A DNA stretch of 64,000 nt, from positions 3,793,056-3,857,055 of the forward strand of contig NC_069125.1 in assembly GCF_026914265.1 (NCBI RefSeq). The letters run 5' to 3'. The translations under genes were made by a program, and so were the position numbers. The notes beneath the pieces are model-generated. The model made no database searches. It was not told where the DNA came from and saw only the letters and a program-made list of their open reading frames with translations. Shown here one piece after another: positions 12,380 through 24,965 of the stretch (positions are counted from its first letter, which is position 1; each line of letters starts with the position of its first letter). This DNA is from Mya arenaria. Lineage: Eukaryota > Mollusca > Bivalvia > Myida > Myidae.

Positions 12380-13640
12380 TAAATGAAGTCAATCAGCCAT
12401 GGCACAGCACCAATGGGAGCAATGTAGTTGGCGGCCATGAAGTTTTTATATGCTTTTGCTTGTTATGTCTGTCTGTTGCCACGGATCATTGTAATATCCT
12501 TAAAAAGGCGATTGTTCCTTTCATACTCCATTGTTCATAGTATGATCAAGGTCTTCTTGGTCCAATTCAACATTCTGAATAGGTGGAAACCGCACGCGCA
12601 TGAGGTTGTGTAAGCAGATACAGGCCAGCCAAACGGATGAAACAATGGTCGGTTTCTGACGCATGGTAGTCAGGAGAATCTGGATGCTTAAATGCCAGAT
12701 GAGTTCTCAAAGATCCTTTGAGCTCTGGAAAAACCGACAATTGAGCTCCCTTGGGCTTGCATGAGCTACGTCTTTGAGTCAAACGTGTCATCTGCTGCAA
12801 TAAAGTACCCTGCATCTGTGTTGTCATCAGGTAGGGGTCATGTGCAGGGAAACATGCACTCCAAATTTTCTATACAATCATTAAACTCTGATCTTTTGAA
12901 CACTTTTGTGCCACCTGCAGTCCTTGGCTGCCAACCGTCCACCCACATGGACTTGTTATCCCTTTCTACTAATGCCTTCAGAATAATTCAGTGGAACGTC
13001 TTAAAATTGAAATACTCAGATCCACCACCCGATGGACACTTAATGGAGAAAGTCGTGGGTTTGATCTTTTATAATCGATCAAAACAACTACAATACATTT
13101 AATAACACTATTATTTATTTATTCGATACACCACATGATATTAAATTATGTATAATTGCGTTAATACAAAAATGCTAATAATAATTACTCACCTCGGGAT
13201 TAAAGTTAGAGATTGTGTTGTAACCTACTCTAAATGCGTACGTCAGTGAATCCCCGCTGGCGAGGTAGCGCAAAGTGATATCTTACTTAAGACCAGTCTC
13301 AATAGACTTTCTGTACCATGAATCTTGTTCGGATATTCGATGCTCTTATCACTGCAGCAGTTCATAGATCATCCTAGGATCAACTTGAAGGACGTTTCGG
13401 AACGACCGCTCATCTTCAATACGCAATTCCTCTAGAGGTCTGGAGTAATGTCCGAGTTGAAATTTTCTCTGTAACCAAGGACGAACCCACACTGTCTGTC
13501 TTTGGTGTCTTCGTGGATATCGTTTGTGGTGTAATAACTGAGCCCTATCAATCACTTCGGTTCAAGCTGTCTGCTGATGCGCCAACTTTTCCTGACGGTT
13601 TGCCAACTCGAGGCTGTTTATGATCTGGATCATATAATTC
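12380..13640 (-). pseudogene. PIF/Harbinger DDE transposase pseudogene
   Basis: Read on the minus strand from high to low coordinates, the order matches a DDE_Tnp_4 / ALP1-like transposase. First comes RRHQRQTVWVRPWLQRKFQL with ELRIEDERSFRNVLQVDPR (13350-13530). After two stop codons follow DTWYRKSIE-like and ITLRYLASGDSL.. YAFRVGYNTISNF (13200-13350). Then comes an F-NFKTFHSIIL.ALVDRD..MWVD segment (about 12940-13050), an ENLECMFPC remnant and finally the CICLHNLMRVRFPP C-terminal motif near 12600. Stops, frame changes and lost segments occur throughout, so no functional protein is possible. The family normally cuts and pastes DNA with TWA target sites. Confidence 0.7.
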
Positions 13641-13872
13641 ATCTTACTGATATTTGATATTCACAACTTATACATACCGGGAATCTATCCGGGGTAAACC
13701 GTTACTACAGCCACTTTGATCGTAACTTTGCCGTATGTCATACCATCGTAAAAACGGGATGATCCGGCATAAACCCTAACAACCCAAGTCAGTCTGTAAT
13801 GAAACGGTGGTCTACCGGCCTTAACGGCAGAGACCAGATACTGCACGCATTGCCTGACCTGCTCAGATAGTA

Positions 13873-13876
13873 TTAA

Positions 13877-13926
<50 letters not shown>
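13873..13926. repeat. ATT trinucleotide microsatellite
   Basis: About 18 ATT units in a nearly perfect run, immediately beyond the GC-richer island that may be the right end of the Harbinger element. Confidence 0.9.
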
Positions 13927-13928
<2 letters not shown>

Positions 13929-13999
13929 AATATTTGTATTATTATTAAAAATTACTTAGTGTTTTAAATCTATTGCATATTTTTTCTGTATGTTTCCAT

Positions 14000-16900
14000 T
14001 TGCCATATACATTCATATACTGCTTTTGCCAATTAAGTGTGGATTTGAGATAATTCATTACTAATCGGGCCTAAAGCATGCACGGGTGCCCGCGGGCCGG
14101 GTACGTTTTTGTGCACATCCGGCTATAATTTTAGTACCCTTTACCCAATCAATACAATTCCATCAAATATTTGATGCGTTTTAGTGCTCAACGTCAGCCT
14201 TATTGCCTGCTGCTTGTTGAAGGGACGTGTCTTTTTCCACATGATTTTTCATAGATAATGTTCCCCAACCTTTGTGATAGAGCTTTCATGATCAAAGACG
14301 AAATTTCACCTTTTAATATGAAAAACGATCATTAAACTTTTAAACTGTACTTGTTTTTTTCAATCGGCACGGTTAATTTGGTTGTGTTTTTTTTGTGACG
14401 TGATATGTTTATACGGGTATCCGCGGGTATTAACAATCGTTACCCGGGTCAACAAGTTCAGTTAAGCAGTTGGCTAGTGAAAGAAATCCAATTCTAACTC
14501 GCGAACAAATTTAAACATTTTATAGTTCAATTTTTTCAGCCAATTAGTATATCTCATAAAAGATGAGCAAATTTGATCATACGGTAAGCATGCTGCCGTT
14601 ATAATTGCTATATAGCTGTATTTGTTTTGGTCGATTGGTGCAATGGGTTATTAACAGCTATTGATAACCGTTAAACGAATTTGAAAGGAAATCTTTCACA
14701 GGACTTGACGATTAATCACATTTGAATGAGACCCATATTTCTTTAAGGATTTCAAATTTTATTGAAAACCATTCTAAATTAACCAATTTGAAAGAGTTTT
14801 GTTCTTAAATGGTTTAACAAGAGCCGTATCAAGTAAAGTATATTACATTGTGGGAAAGTAGGCCACACATAAATACTGATGAACGATAAAGAATGAGTAT
14901 AAATAAGGCAAGGTAAAAGGACTAGGCGACTTATCTTTAACATACAGAAAACGTCCTATTCATCATAGTAAACAATACTAAATTACATTTGTTAATGCAT
15001 ACAATAAAAGCAAGTTTTTTTATATACGAAGAGGAGAAATGAATTATCGCTATTCAATTAAGGCATCGTCGCTTACAAAAACATCAGAGTTTAAGGGACC
15101 AAAACACAAATCGGAAGTTGAAAGATGTAACATGTCTGTTTGATTCCAATCGGTCAGCAAAGTTTGGACTATTGTTACTTCCGCTCTTGCAAAGATATGG
15201 AAGGAAACTGTAACTAAAAATTTTCAACTTGCCTATTTTGCTTTATTGCATGCCAGCGCTTGAAAGAAGACATCTTGGGGGTTGTTTTCACTGAGTTAGT
15301 TGGGGTTATTCAGACTAATTAGAATTAATTATAGACGGACTTAGAATAGCTTGAGACCTTTTTTAGTCAATTTATATCAACCTTTGATGTTCTTTTGTGG
15401 CTTCGTCAAGTAGTGTTTTTGCAATGATATTAAAATATCCCAAAACCCTACTGTAATAATCCTGTATCATCAAAACGTACTACGGGTCCATATCTGCCAT
15501 TATATTGGAAAATACAATTGTGTTTAGTTTAAAGAACACATACATACGCTCCATAAAATAAAACCTATTCAGCCGTGTCCCCACTGAATTGTAACTAAAC
15601 GGAAAGTGATATGGCATCAGTCTAACCGATAGAGCTTCATTCCATGTCATTTATTTTGTCATTTGAGATTAGTATGATTTGTGATAGAAGTTGTGACATA
15701 GCATCCCACTGGCATTGATAATACATGCTCTAACTTAGACAAACTGTCATGTACTTTTCACACTCGTAGTAACCTGGTCAAAAGTTTCAATATTTTGAAA
15801 AAAAATTGTCACATTTTTAATTTTTAGTATCGTCTAATTTATTTTCAATTATTTTTCTTAAAGTTGAAAACAGAATAGCTCGATAAGGATTGCTACATTT
15901 ATATATTGTCACATTTGTGCTTAATCTACTACCGATGTAGTCACTGTTTTCCAAACGCTTGACTTTAAAAACAAGATGACCATTAAATGGCTAATTTTCA
16001 AGGAAAGCGTGTGTAAAACAGTTACTATATCGGTAAATGATTTAGCACAAATGAGAGACCTGTGTTATATGTTTCAATGTGGCCACACTTATTCCAGCGG
16101 CGAATTATCGGAAAGATAAGTATAATGCATGTTTGGGTTTAACAACCAAATTAAATAAAACGGACATTTTTGTATTAAATTAAGCGCTAAAATTAAGCAA
16201 ACTGTTTCTGAATGTTTATTGAATATATTGCATATCTAAGTGTATGTCCATGCAAACTGGACTTGTATTACATGTAAAATGGAGAAAAAAACACTGTAGA
16301 AATCTCCTAAACACGCGGTGGCAAGGCGATATCTTCTTAAAACGACGAGAAATAGTTTTTGATGCAATTGTTATGGATAAAAATAATTTCTGTCATCATA
16401 TAACCATTCATTCATTATAATACTTTCTCAACAAGATGATTATGCTGCTAATAAATAGACTATTAGAACATTATTGCCATGTTTATAAAGTAGAACATCA
16501 AAACATATAATTTTAAGTACGGTTCAGATCAGGTATACAATAGGTGTATGCAAATACGATATTAACATAATCATCTAACGTAGTTCATGTAAACATATCC
16601 ATTATTCCAAACGCAAAGCAAAATTGTAAAATGTATTAAACACATCTTTACATAACAGAATACTAAGGTTAAATAGCAACATGTCATTACAGTCTTGGTT
16701 TGTTATTTCATTATTTCCTAAAGCCAAATCCTAATGATATTCAGTCTTTCTTCTTCTTTCAGCTTAGTCTGAATCGATATGTTTACACAAATTAAATCAA
16801 GATAACTTCAAACACTACGTGCACTTGAACAGGGATTGTTAGGTTTTGTTAAGTTAAGCTTATTAATAAACCGAACACGATGAATGTAGTATCCGCGTTG

Positions 16901-17430
16901 TTTTTTATTTATCACTTATGAGCAATGAGGTTCGCAAGCTTTCAGACAGAGCTAATATTAGCAGACTACCATACAGCACATGTCTCAAAATGTTTATGAA
17001 GATTCTGAACAGTGCAATTATCTGCTAAGCAGTCGCGCCAATGCCTTAATTCCGTTTTTTATTGATTTTGGGCAGGACCTTTTCAGTTTCACTTTAAACA
17101 TGTGATATTTTGCACGATAAAACGTTTAATACTCTGTTGAAACCGGTCATTGTATAACAAGGCTCTTATATCTGATATAAAGCAAAGCATATATTGTCTT
17201 GTGTTATGGTTAAGATATATTATCTTATACATAGTAGCAAATGTCAGAACATTGGCAACGCCATTATAAGGTTTTGATTTTTTTCAATGAATCTTGATAG
17301 TAGACATATCCCCACCTTTGACTTGCACATGGCCAATCGAGAGTTTTCATTGAAATTTTGGATCATTTTTACGAAATGTTGCTGAGTTAGAATGCCAATA
17401 TCAAGTTCCGACTTCTTTAGTTTATTTAAA
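14000..17430. other. Long AT-rich stretch with no supportable gene
   Basis: No splice-bounded coding segment is seen. Two GC-richer patches (14075-14105, GGGTGCCCGCGGGCCGGG; 14415-14450, ACGGGTATCCGCGGGTAT) are about 330 bp apart and partly inverted relative to one another, possibly ends of a small decayed transposon. The rest is unstructured. Confidence 0.4.
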
Positions 17431-17439
17431 TAATACAAG

Positions 17440-18573
17440 CTCAGTAGCATTTTTTTTAAACATAAACCCGGTTTAATGGCACTGGGTAAACGCCAAAGAC
17501 ATAGAGTATAAAATTACAAACAAGAAACATTGAAGAACAGTACAAAACTCCACAAGCAGCACGGTGCATACATACTATATATACACAAAAGTAGGTATGT
17601 TTATCAAGGATTGTAAGGTACCGCCTTGGAACAGCCAGTAAAATGTATATTTACTGGGGGGTTTAACCAGTTTATGTGCACACACCTCACTCTTATCCCA
17701 ACATTCCTAAATAAAGATAAAACGCAAAAGGTAAATCTTATCAAAGTATGCATTAACTTGAAGAAACTTAACAATAAAACAGATAACAATAAACCTCTAG
17801 GTAAACCCCAAGTACTTCTATGATAAGAGATCCCAACTCTATCTGCAGACGGAGGAATACAATTCAGAGCATCTAATGCAAAAACTTTTCAAAGATACGA
17901 TGCAGCCATTGTTTGAAACTATGAAAATTACACACAGCCTGCCTTATAGAATAAAAGGTTTAAAACTGTGTGATCATAGAGTTTCATAATTAAAAGCATC
18001 ATTGTACTAAAACTGGGAACAAATAAAGGAAAACATTATTTAAAATAAAAGCGACATGTATTAGCTAATATTTCCTTCCAAATGATTTGAAAATGTAACA
18101 AATTTGAAGAAAATGAAGTCACATGCTAATACACTCCGAGTCAGCAAAAAAGTTTCAGCCAAAAAAGGTTTTAAAGATAGCATGAATTAGCAAATTCTTC
18201 ATAAAATCAAAGGACTGAAAGCTTAGTTATGTTAGGATGCTATATTCAACCCTATATTTTGTTTCAGGAATTCATCTTCAAAAAGTAGAAGGCAAGTGCT
18301 CTTCAAAATATTGCCTTTATATCCACGGTTTAAATAAATTCCAAGTAATTCATTGAGTCCATCTGCCCAACTACCTGCTGAAAACATTTTAATTTTACGA
18401 ATTCTCTTTAAAACATCACTATAAACATCGGTATGAGCAATACTATTAGCAATCAGCGATTTAAGACTACTATTGTACTTTAATATGAGATTATAATGAC
18501 CATTAACAAATTTTGAGAAAGTTTTCTTTAATTTATAATATCTTAAACCCTGTTTTAGAAGTTTTTCTGTCAT
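17440..18573 (-). pseudogene. 3' portion of a reverse-transcriptase-type retroelement (5' truncated)
   Basis: A 113-codon minus-strand frame (18232-18573) reads MTEKLLKQGLRYYKLKKTF, SKFVNGHYNLILKYNSSLK and then DVLKRIRKIK. This LLxQGyrxxKLxxxxxKF..rhxdLixKYn..L pattern is one I associate with the C-terminal tail of RT-bearing elements abundant in mollusc and cnidarian genomes; that is recollection. Downstream (18231 to 17440) is non-coding sequence ending in a block with CTATGTCTTTGGCG, CCATTAAACCGGGTTTATG and GCTACTGAGC. That block recurs at 29380 and 33900, as expected for a shared retroelement 3' end. The RT domain itself is absent, so the copy is dead. Confidence 0.45.
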
Positions 18574-19023
18574 AAGTTAACTGCGAGAGCTCACTTTTTT
18601 ACATCTGTACATATTCTAGCACATCTTATCAACTGTGCAATATTTAAAACTTACTTCGCTGCACAAGTGTCGAAATAAAGCATTTTCGATAAATGCTTAT
18701 ACTCGTAAGCGGACTTAGACCATCACTATGCTACCCATGGCAATTTATAGAACGGAAGAAGTTTGTCCCTTTTCAAAACGGTCCATGCGTGCTTTAGCTC
18801 GTATCCAGTATATAGTTTAGTTTATTTCCAAATACATCTAGACAAAAATGCCCATGCGTATACATAATATGATTACGAAACATGTTTTTAAACATAGTCA
18901 AGGTCCAATACATTCATATAAGCAACTGATCAACATTATAAATATATCAATTCATGCGACCAAATGATATATCATCAATAAACTTACATTTAAGCGTGAA
19001 GTAATTAATGTTAACAAATAAAA

Positions 19024-19584
19024 TTACCCGTAATACAATAAATATCTTTCTCTTAGTTCCATTGCCTTATACACATAAATGGCAAGGTTTCTGTTTACAG
19101 TTACATTTTGCGATTTAAATAATTTAATAAATTTAGGTATATTCGGTGCAGTATAATAATATGTTTTTAGGTATTGCTTTCTTAGTTCTTTATACAGTTG
19201 ACATTCAAGAATAAAATGAAATTCGTCTTCAAGTAAATTACATGCAAGACATTTTCTATCACAGTGTGGTATTGCTACTGGTTTGTGCCATCTACCGGTT
19301 TCTATTTCTAATCTATGTGCAGATACTCTTATTCTCGTTAAAGCAGACCTATATTTTACTATATTAACATTTGACAAATAAGATTGAAGTTTAAAATCTG
19401 CAAACAATATGTATGATCTAGCTCTAGTAGAATTATTTAACTCGGATATCCACGTTTGTATAAATATATCAGTTATTCGTTGTTTGACTGTAGACATAAA
19501 TAAGTTAACATCTCCAACACCTTGGTACATCCAAACATGATTAAAGCCTAAGGTTTGGAGTAAATGCCTCACCAAAAAACCCAT
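19024..19584 (-). pseudogene. LINE ORF2 C-terminal domain, frameshifted from the RT frame
   Basis: The 187-codon open frame begins where the RT frame ends (overlap of about 16 bases) and continues the same protein in a shifted frame. It contains IRVSAHRLEIETGRW, then CDRKCLACNLLEDEFHFILE and a following Cys. This is a Cys/His zinc-binding arrangement (C..C..C....H..C) typical of the C-terminus of many animal LINE ORF2 proteins, where it is thought to contact RNA or DNA. It ends at 19024-19026. It is not an independent gene. Confidence 0.7.
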
Positions 19585-21780
19585 GATTTAAAATTTGGAG
19601 TATCATATAAATCACAATACATTTGATCATACACTATCCTAACGTATCTAATAGTCTCCATTTGGATAATTTTCATCCAATATCGTATTACACTTGTACA
19701 ACGTTTAGCTAACAATGTTGTTCTACCAAGTTCTTCATATACAAAATTGTTTTGAGTCTGTGTTCTAACACATAATAAATCCTTACAAAAACTCAGGTGT
19801 ACTCTTTCTAATTGTATACTATTTTGTAGTCCCCATACTTCCGAACCATAGCTTAATATTGGAAAAATGAGTTTATCAAACAGGTCTAATCTGTGCTTAA
19901 TTGACAGAGTAGGATATTTAGTTAAACAACTTTTTAGTTTAAAAATCGCTTTAAGAGCCTGTCCTGATAAAGTATCAAACGTGGTAGAAAATGACCCTCC
20001 AGGTGTAAAAACAATACCCAGATAAGTAAATTTATTCACTATTTCCAACTCCTGACCATTATATAAAAATCTTAAATTTCTTCTCAGTCTTCCTCCTTTT
20101 TTAAAAATCAAAACTTTTGTTTTCACAGAATTTACACTTAACTTCCATCTATTACAATAAGCTTCTAATAATACTAACCCTTTCTGTAGTCCTACCTCTG
20201 ACTCGGAAAAAATAACAATATCATCAGCATACAATAACAAGAACAACTTAAGAACACCCATATCAACGCCACTAAAATCATTTGTAATCAAGTATTCTTC
20301 AATATCATTTAAATACATGGAAAATAAGAAAGGAGATAACGATTCCCCTTGACGTACACCAAGAAAACTATCAAAATCCTCACTGATAACATTATCACAC
20401 TTAACACGTGATTTAACACTTGTATACATAGATCTTACTATATCTAACATTTTGCCTCTTATTCCAAGCTTTATAAGTTTAAACCACATGATGTCTCTCA
20501 CAACATAATCAAATGCTTTAGTAAAGTCAATAAACGCTGTATATAATTTTTTGTTATTGCTCAACAATCGTGAAATAATACCGTGTAGGACAAATATATT
20601 ATCAACTGTGCCCATATTCTTTCTAAATCCAGCTTGTGCTTCTATGTATACATGGTATTTTTCAGCCCACTCATTTAATCTCTCATTTAAAACTTTTGTA
20701 AACAATTTTCCAAAGGTACTTAACAATGTTATCCCTCTATAATTACTAGTATTGTTGACATCACCCTTTTTGTGAAGGGGTATAATATATCCCTCAGACC
20801 ACTTTTCTGGGAAATAACTCATATCAAACAATTTATTGAATAAATTACATATAACATTTGTAAATTGTTCATTCATTGAACCATATTTGAAAAATTCATT
20901 CAGAAAATAATCAGGTCCAGCAGCCTTTCCATTATTTAGTTTTCTACATGCTTTTTTTATTTCATCTACTTGTATTGGAACATTCAATTCATTAAACATA
21001 ACATCTATTTCACCATTCAAGTACCTTTCATTGAAATATAAAATGTCTTCATCTGGTTGAAAATATTGTGAATCTGGATCATTTATTGACTTAAAGTAAT
21101 CTAAAAATTCATCTGATGTCAATGAACGTGGTTTCTTTACCACAGAGCCTTTAAGCAATCTCCAATACATCTTTGCATTTTTGAGTCTAGCTGTTTCTAA
21201 CATTTTGGTTTTATTTTTATCATATAAAAATTTCTTTTTCCTGATAGTATTTTTATAGTCCCTTCTAGCATGTACCATATCAATTCTTGTTTGGTCACAT
21301 GGATAGTTTCTGTATACATTTAAACATCTATAATACTGTTGTTTATATCTATAACATTCATCGTCAAAATATTCACTATCTTTATTATCTTTAAAATCCT
21401 GCTTATTGTATCTGTTTGGGATATTCTTTTTAAACAATGGTTTACAAACACCATCCACTACATTTGAAAATTGTTGTAAATTTTCATCTAAATCTGCCTG
21501 ACAAGTTGACATGTTTATATTATTACATAATCTATCTAATTCCTCAACAGTTTCTTCACATAGCAATGCTTCAATAAATAAATCTTTCTTATCATTGTTC
21601 CATCTATACATAAAGGGAATTGTAAATGAGTCAGTATCATTATCAATATTTTCAGCACATTGTATAATTTGGTGTAACCTAAAGTTAACAACACAGTGAT
21701 CAGATATAATATTAGGTTCCATAACCTCAAAAGATGAAATGTTTTTAATAAAATACAATTGACTAAAATTCCTACTTGGA
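19569..21780 (-). pseudogene. LINE ORF2: endonuclease remnant and reverse transcriptase
   Basis: The frame is open for more than 730 codons. In order from the N-terminus: an endonuclease tail with SDHCVVNF; a basic, Tyr/Lys-rich linker (KQDFKDNKDSEYFDDECY, RRDYKNTIRKKKF); then the RT palm. RT blocks visible are KWSEGYIIPLHKKGD, NYRGITLLST, AQAGFRKNMGTVDNIFVL, FIDFTKAFD, GVRQGESLSPFLFSMYLND and the catalytic YADD at about 20220-20231. A thumb region follows (FTYLGIVFTPGG, LSYGSEVWG). The frame ends at a TAA at 19569 where the protein should continue; the remainder is in another frame from 19584 down, so a one-base-type frameshift separates RT from the C-terminal domain. Truncated 5' end plus frameshift make this copy inactive. 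Confidence 0.8.
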
Positions 21781-23762
21781 TGGGGAATTCGACATACTTT
21801 AGAACTTGTCCTCCAAAAGTTACAAATAATGACGATGCTTGGCATTTGGCCGAAAACGGCATGTAACCTTGGTTTATTTATTTCCAATGTGTTAGTATCG
21901 CTCGATCACAGACGATTTTCAGCATATATTTTAGGCCAGAGACTGTAACAGTGGTATATTGTCCAAGAGGGTTAAATTATCTCTTGGACAATGTCATATT
22001 GTTTACTATTTGAATATGCCATTCATCAGTTCCAAGTAATTTCAAACTAACTATACGCCCCCTTGCCGGATACTTCTGAGAATATTAATAGATTTAGCGG
22101 AATATTCAGTCCACCGAATCTTTGTTTGAGGGTTTTGTTGACCGTCAAATATTGTTTTTAATAATTGTCCATGAATTCCGAGATTGCATATTTTAGAAAA
22201 AAGAGTTCTGCAAAGCAATGACAAAAACGCTTTTTTTTCAAACCTGAAGAAACATACCTATCTTTGTCGGGATCTTTAATATTAAAGGCAGGTATACAAC
22301 TAAGTCCAATTTGAAATCCTTGTTGATGCCATGCTCGAATCTTCGATTAAGCGTTGAATAAAGGAAGACCCGCCTTTTACTACTATCACTTGACCGAAGA
22401 TTGTCATTTCGTTTGTTTATCGGAATACTGACGCAGGACCCTTACCGATTTATATCATTGAACAACACTTAACGAGTAATACCAACTAGTTGCTAACTGT
22501 GTGAAACGTGTTTTTCAACACCGAGTCTGGACCTTGGCCTTTCCTGCGTTTTATCTTTTACACGCGAAACTAATGTATATTTAATCAATATGTTGAGCTA
22601 TCATGGCATATCAGAGTCAATTCTGGAACAAGAGCAGCTTCAGACGTGCCGCGAACATAATAAGTACGCTCTCGTCCAGACGTATTTGTTGAAGTAATCA
22701 AATAAAAAAGTATGCTTTATTGTCGCCTTGTCATTTCCTTTATTTGCGATACCTCTAATCTTAGCTCATAATTTTATTCATGTTTTTATGTTCGTAACAA
22801 TCTTCTTTCTTATTTGTTTGTCTGATCCGATATTGGTTTGCACACGTTTGTGAAAATATATTTCATTGTAAGATAGGTATTTATGTATTGTAAATATACT
22901 GACATTGTATACAACGTTAAGAAAACATATTTCTTGTATGTTGCATTCGCATAAAATCAAATGAAGTTCGGCGGAAGCAGATAAGAAAGTTTGAGCGACT
23001 GTACGGGAATCGTTGAAGAAACAGGCTGCGGAACCAAATTGATCCTTAGTACAAGAAAATATGAAGTATTCCGGAAAGCCGAAGGCATGTGTTTTTCTCA
23101 ACAGAAAATGTTAGAAACAGCTGTACAATAACCGTATATGTTGATGAAGGGGAGCGTTTAATTGGGCTAATATACCACTGTTTGAATGTTAAGACGACTT
23201 TCTATATACGCAACATGTACATTGAAGTATTTCGTTGTTTGTTTAATGGAAACAGTTGTCCATCAGTCAGCATTTTAATGACATTAAGTAATATTATACA
23301 TAGATATAAACTTGGAAAATACGCACCGTTTTTATGGAGAAAACAAACGATGTTCCATTATCTTAACAGCTAAAAATGAATAGAATGATTCTGAAATCCT
23401 GTGTTGGGACTGATGCTGCGAGTATTCAACAACGTCAAAATACAAATATTTTCCGAAGTACTTAATACGATCTTGGCATTGTTGATTAATCTTAAATAAT
23501 TCTAAGATGCGCATATCAAAGCTTCGACAAACAAGTTTTCACAATTCCAAGATAAAATTGGTAGTATTAAACGTCAGGTTTGTGTGTGCACGAATGAAAC
23601 TAGCAGCGACTTAAAAGACGTGAAAATGGAAGCAAAATAATAATAGGTATAAGAAATGGCGACCACTATGAATCCACAACCGGATAGAGCTGTGTGTCTA
23701 TGAGAACTGTAAAAAGTGGACTAGCAATATCAGTAAGCCAAGAATTTATAAATATACAAATC

Positions 23763-23945
23763 TCAGGCGAACCCGACTTCCGGTTTGAACAATGTACGGC
23801 TTAATTCCCGTGCTTCAGAGAGGTCTGATACTCTAAATAATCGGAGACAGTATTTTAAAACGGACGTGGCTTGCCTGAAAGAGTTGATGTAGAAACTCTT
23901 TCCGGTGAAGGAATATGGGTTCATATCGGTGACTTTAAGATTCAT
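23763..23945 (-). CDS. Candidate terminal exon, unidentified
   Basis: A minus-strand open frame of 60 codons starts right after an AG-containing acceptor-like TTACATCAGTAG and reads NLKVTDMNPYSFTGKSFYIN, then RQATSVLKYCLRLFRVSDLS, ending EARELSRTLFKPEVGFA and TGA. Composition is coding-like, but no domain is recognised and no partner exon was linked. It could be chance. Confidence 0.2.
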   Translation of the reverse strand: MNLKVTDMNPYSFTGKSFYINSFRQATSVLKYCLRLFRVSDLSEARELSRTLFKPEVGFA

Positions 23946-24788
23946 CTACTGATGTAATTAGATACAGTTTATAACCGTGTAGTAATCTATAGTTAAAACA
24001 AAAACTCAAAAAAATGTTATTTTTCCTTCTAAAATGGTACGTTAAAGAAATGTCATACTCATTTTCAGAGAAGGGTTACCAAACGTACAAATGGACGTAG
24101 ATCCACTAAAAAATGACTACGTCATACCAATTAATTACTCTCATCAAGCATCTACGATGATAATCGATGAAAACGATTTCATTGCATGGTTTTCACTGTA
24201 TTATTTTATATCGGAATACCTTTCTTACTTTTTCGAATATTTTAATTTAATATCAATTTGGTGATTTAAATGTATTTTAAGGTATGCATTGCATTAAAAG
24301 TACAAAGCGGAATTATTTTACCTTAACATAAATAAAGCTAAGTAATTATGATGCACTTATTCAACCAGCAATCACTCTAACATCCTGAATTGATCCTCGG
24401 GCAAGTTTTGTACACGGCCTTTCGCGTTTGAATAGCTCAATTACGACTGCTCAGTTAAAAAAACGCTTCTCAAATAGGATATTTGTCAGCTTTTGCATTG
24501 ATCCATCTGTCTCAATAAGCGAACAAATACCCTTTTCAAAAGTCTTAATTTCAAGTTATCGCATTGCCCCCAAGAGAAGGCGGTGCAATAGAATGATCGT
24601 GCAAATTGTCATTGTACAATTATAATTTAAATACGTTTGATCATAGTCATAATATCGATGCACCATTATCATTGCGGCGACTGTTGGGTTAAACAACCAG
24701 GATTCACGGCGTTCTTACCGGTTTTATTTCCCAATCAGTTAATCGACAGTCCAACGGTGGCGATATGATTCGTAATTAAAGGAACAAC

Positions 24789-24965
24789 CTACATTGTAGG
24801 ATAAATAGGAAAGTCATTATAAATGTTTGGCTTCTGCAATCCACATATCTCGATGGTCACCGGTGAGGTTTTTGTCTCAGCTGAGCCTTCGTTACTGTTT
24901 GATGGACGAACCGCTCCAGTCAATGTCCCCAACTGGTTGTATATTCGAAGGTTGCACGCTGGACC
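24789..24965 (-). CDS. Candidate 3' terminal exon, unidentified product
   Basis: A strong acceptor on the minus strand (TTTTTCCTTTCTCATTTATT then GAGGCAG) precedes 58 sense codons and a TAG at 24789-24791. The peptide includes CNLRIYNQLGTLTGAVRPSN and SPVTIEICGLQKPN. It enters in phase 0. A second minus-strand coding-like segment lies at about 25070-25180 (VWSWPLLVHSSKISHLEKF), but its best donor leaves phase 2, so it cannot be joined simply. The product is unknown. Confidence 0.3.
   Translation of the reverse strand, partial: GPACNLRIYNQLGTLTGAVRPSNSNEGSAETKTSPVTIEICGLQKPNIYNDFPIYPTM

Larger units (their letters stand above)
18810..21790 (-). mobile_element. LINE (non-LTR) retrotransposon, 5' truncated
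   Basis: The element holds a long RT-bearing reading frame, a C-terminal domain in a second frame, and a 3' UTR ending in GGAAATAAACTAAACTATA near 18815, resembling a LINE 3' tail. Only the last APE-endonuclease motif (SDH, about 21700) survives at the 5' side; similarity to a LINE fades above about 21790, so the copy lost ORF1 and most of the endonuclease. It is in the opposite orientation to the 44.3-49.1 kb LINE and is a different family: motif wording and 3' tail differ. Confidence 0.8.

Noticed and set aside
21511..21862. Extra open frames overlapping the LINE at 21.5-21.9 kb
   Set aside because: They are shadows of the LINE ORF2 frame on the minus strand and its complement.
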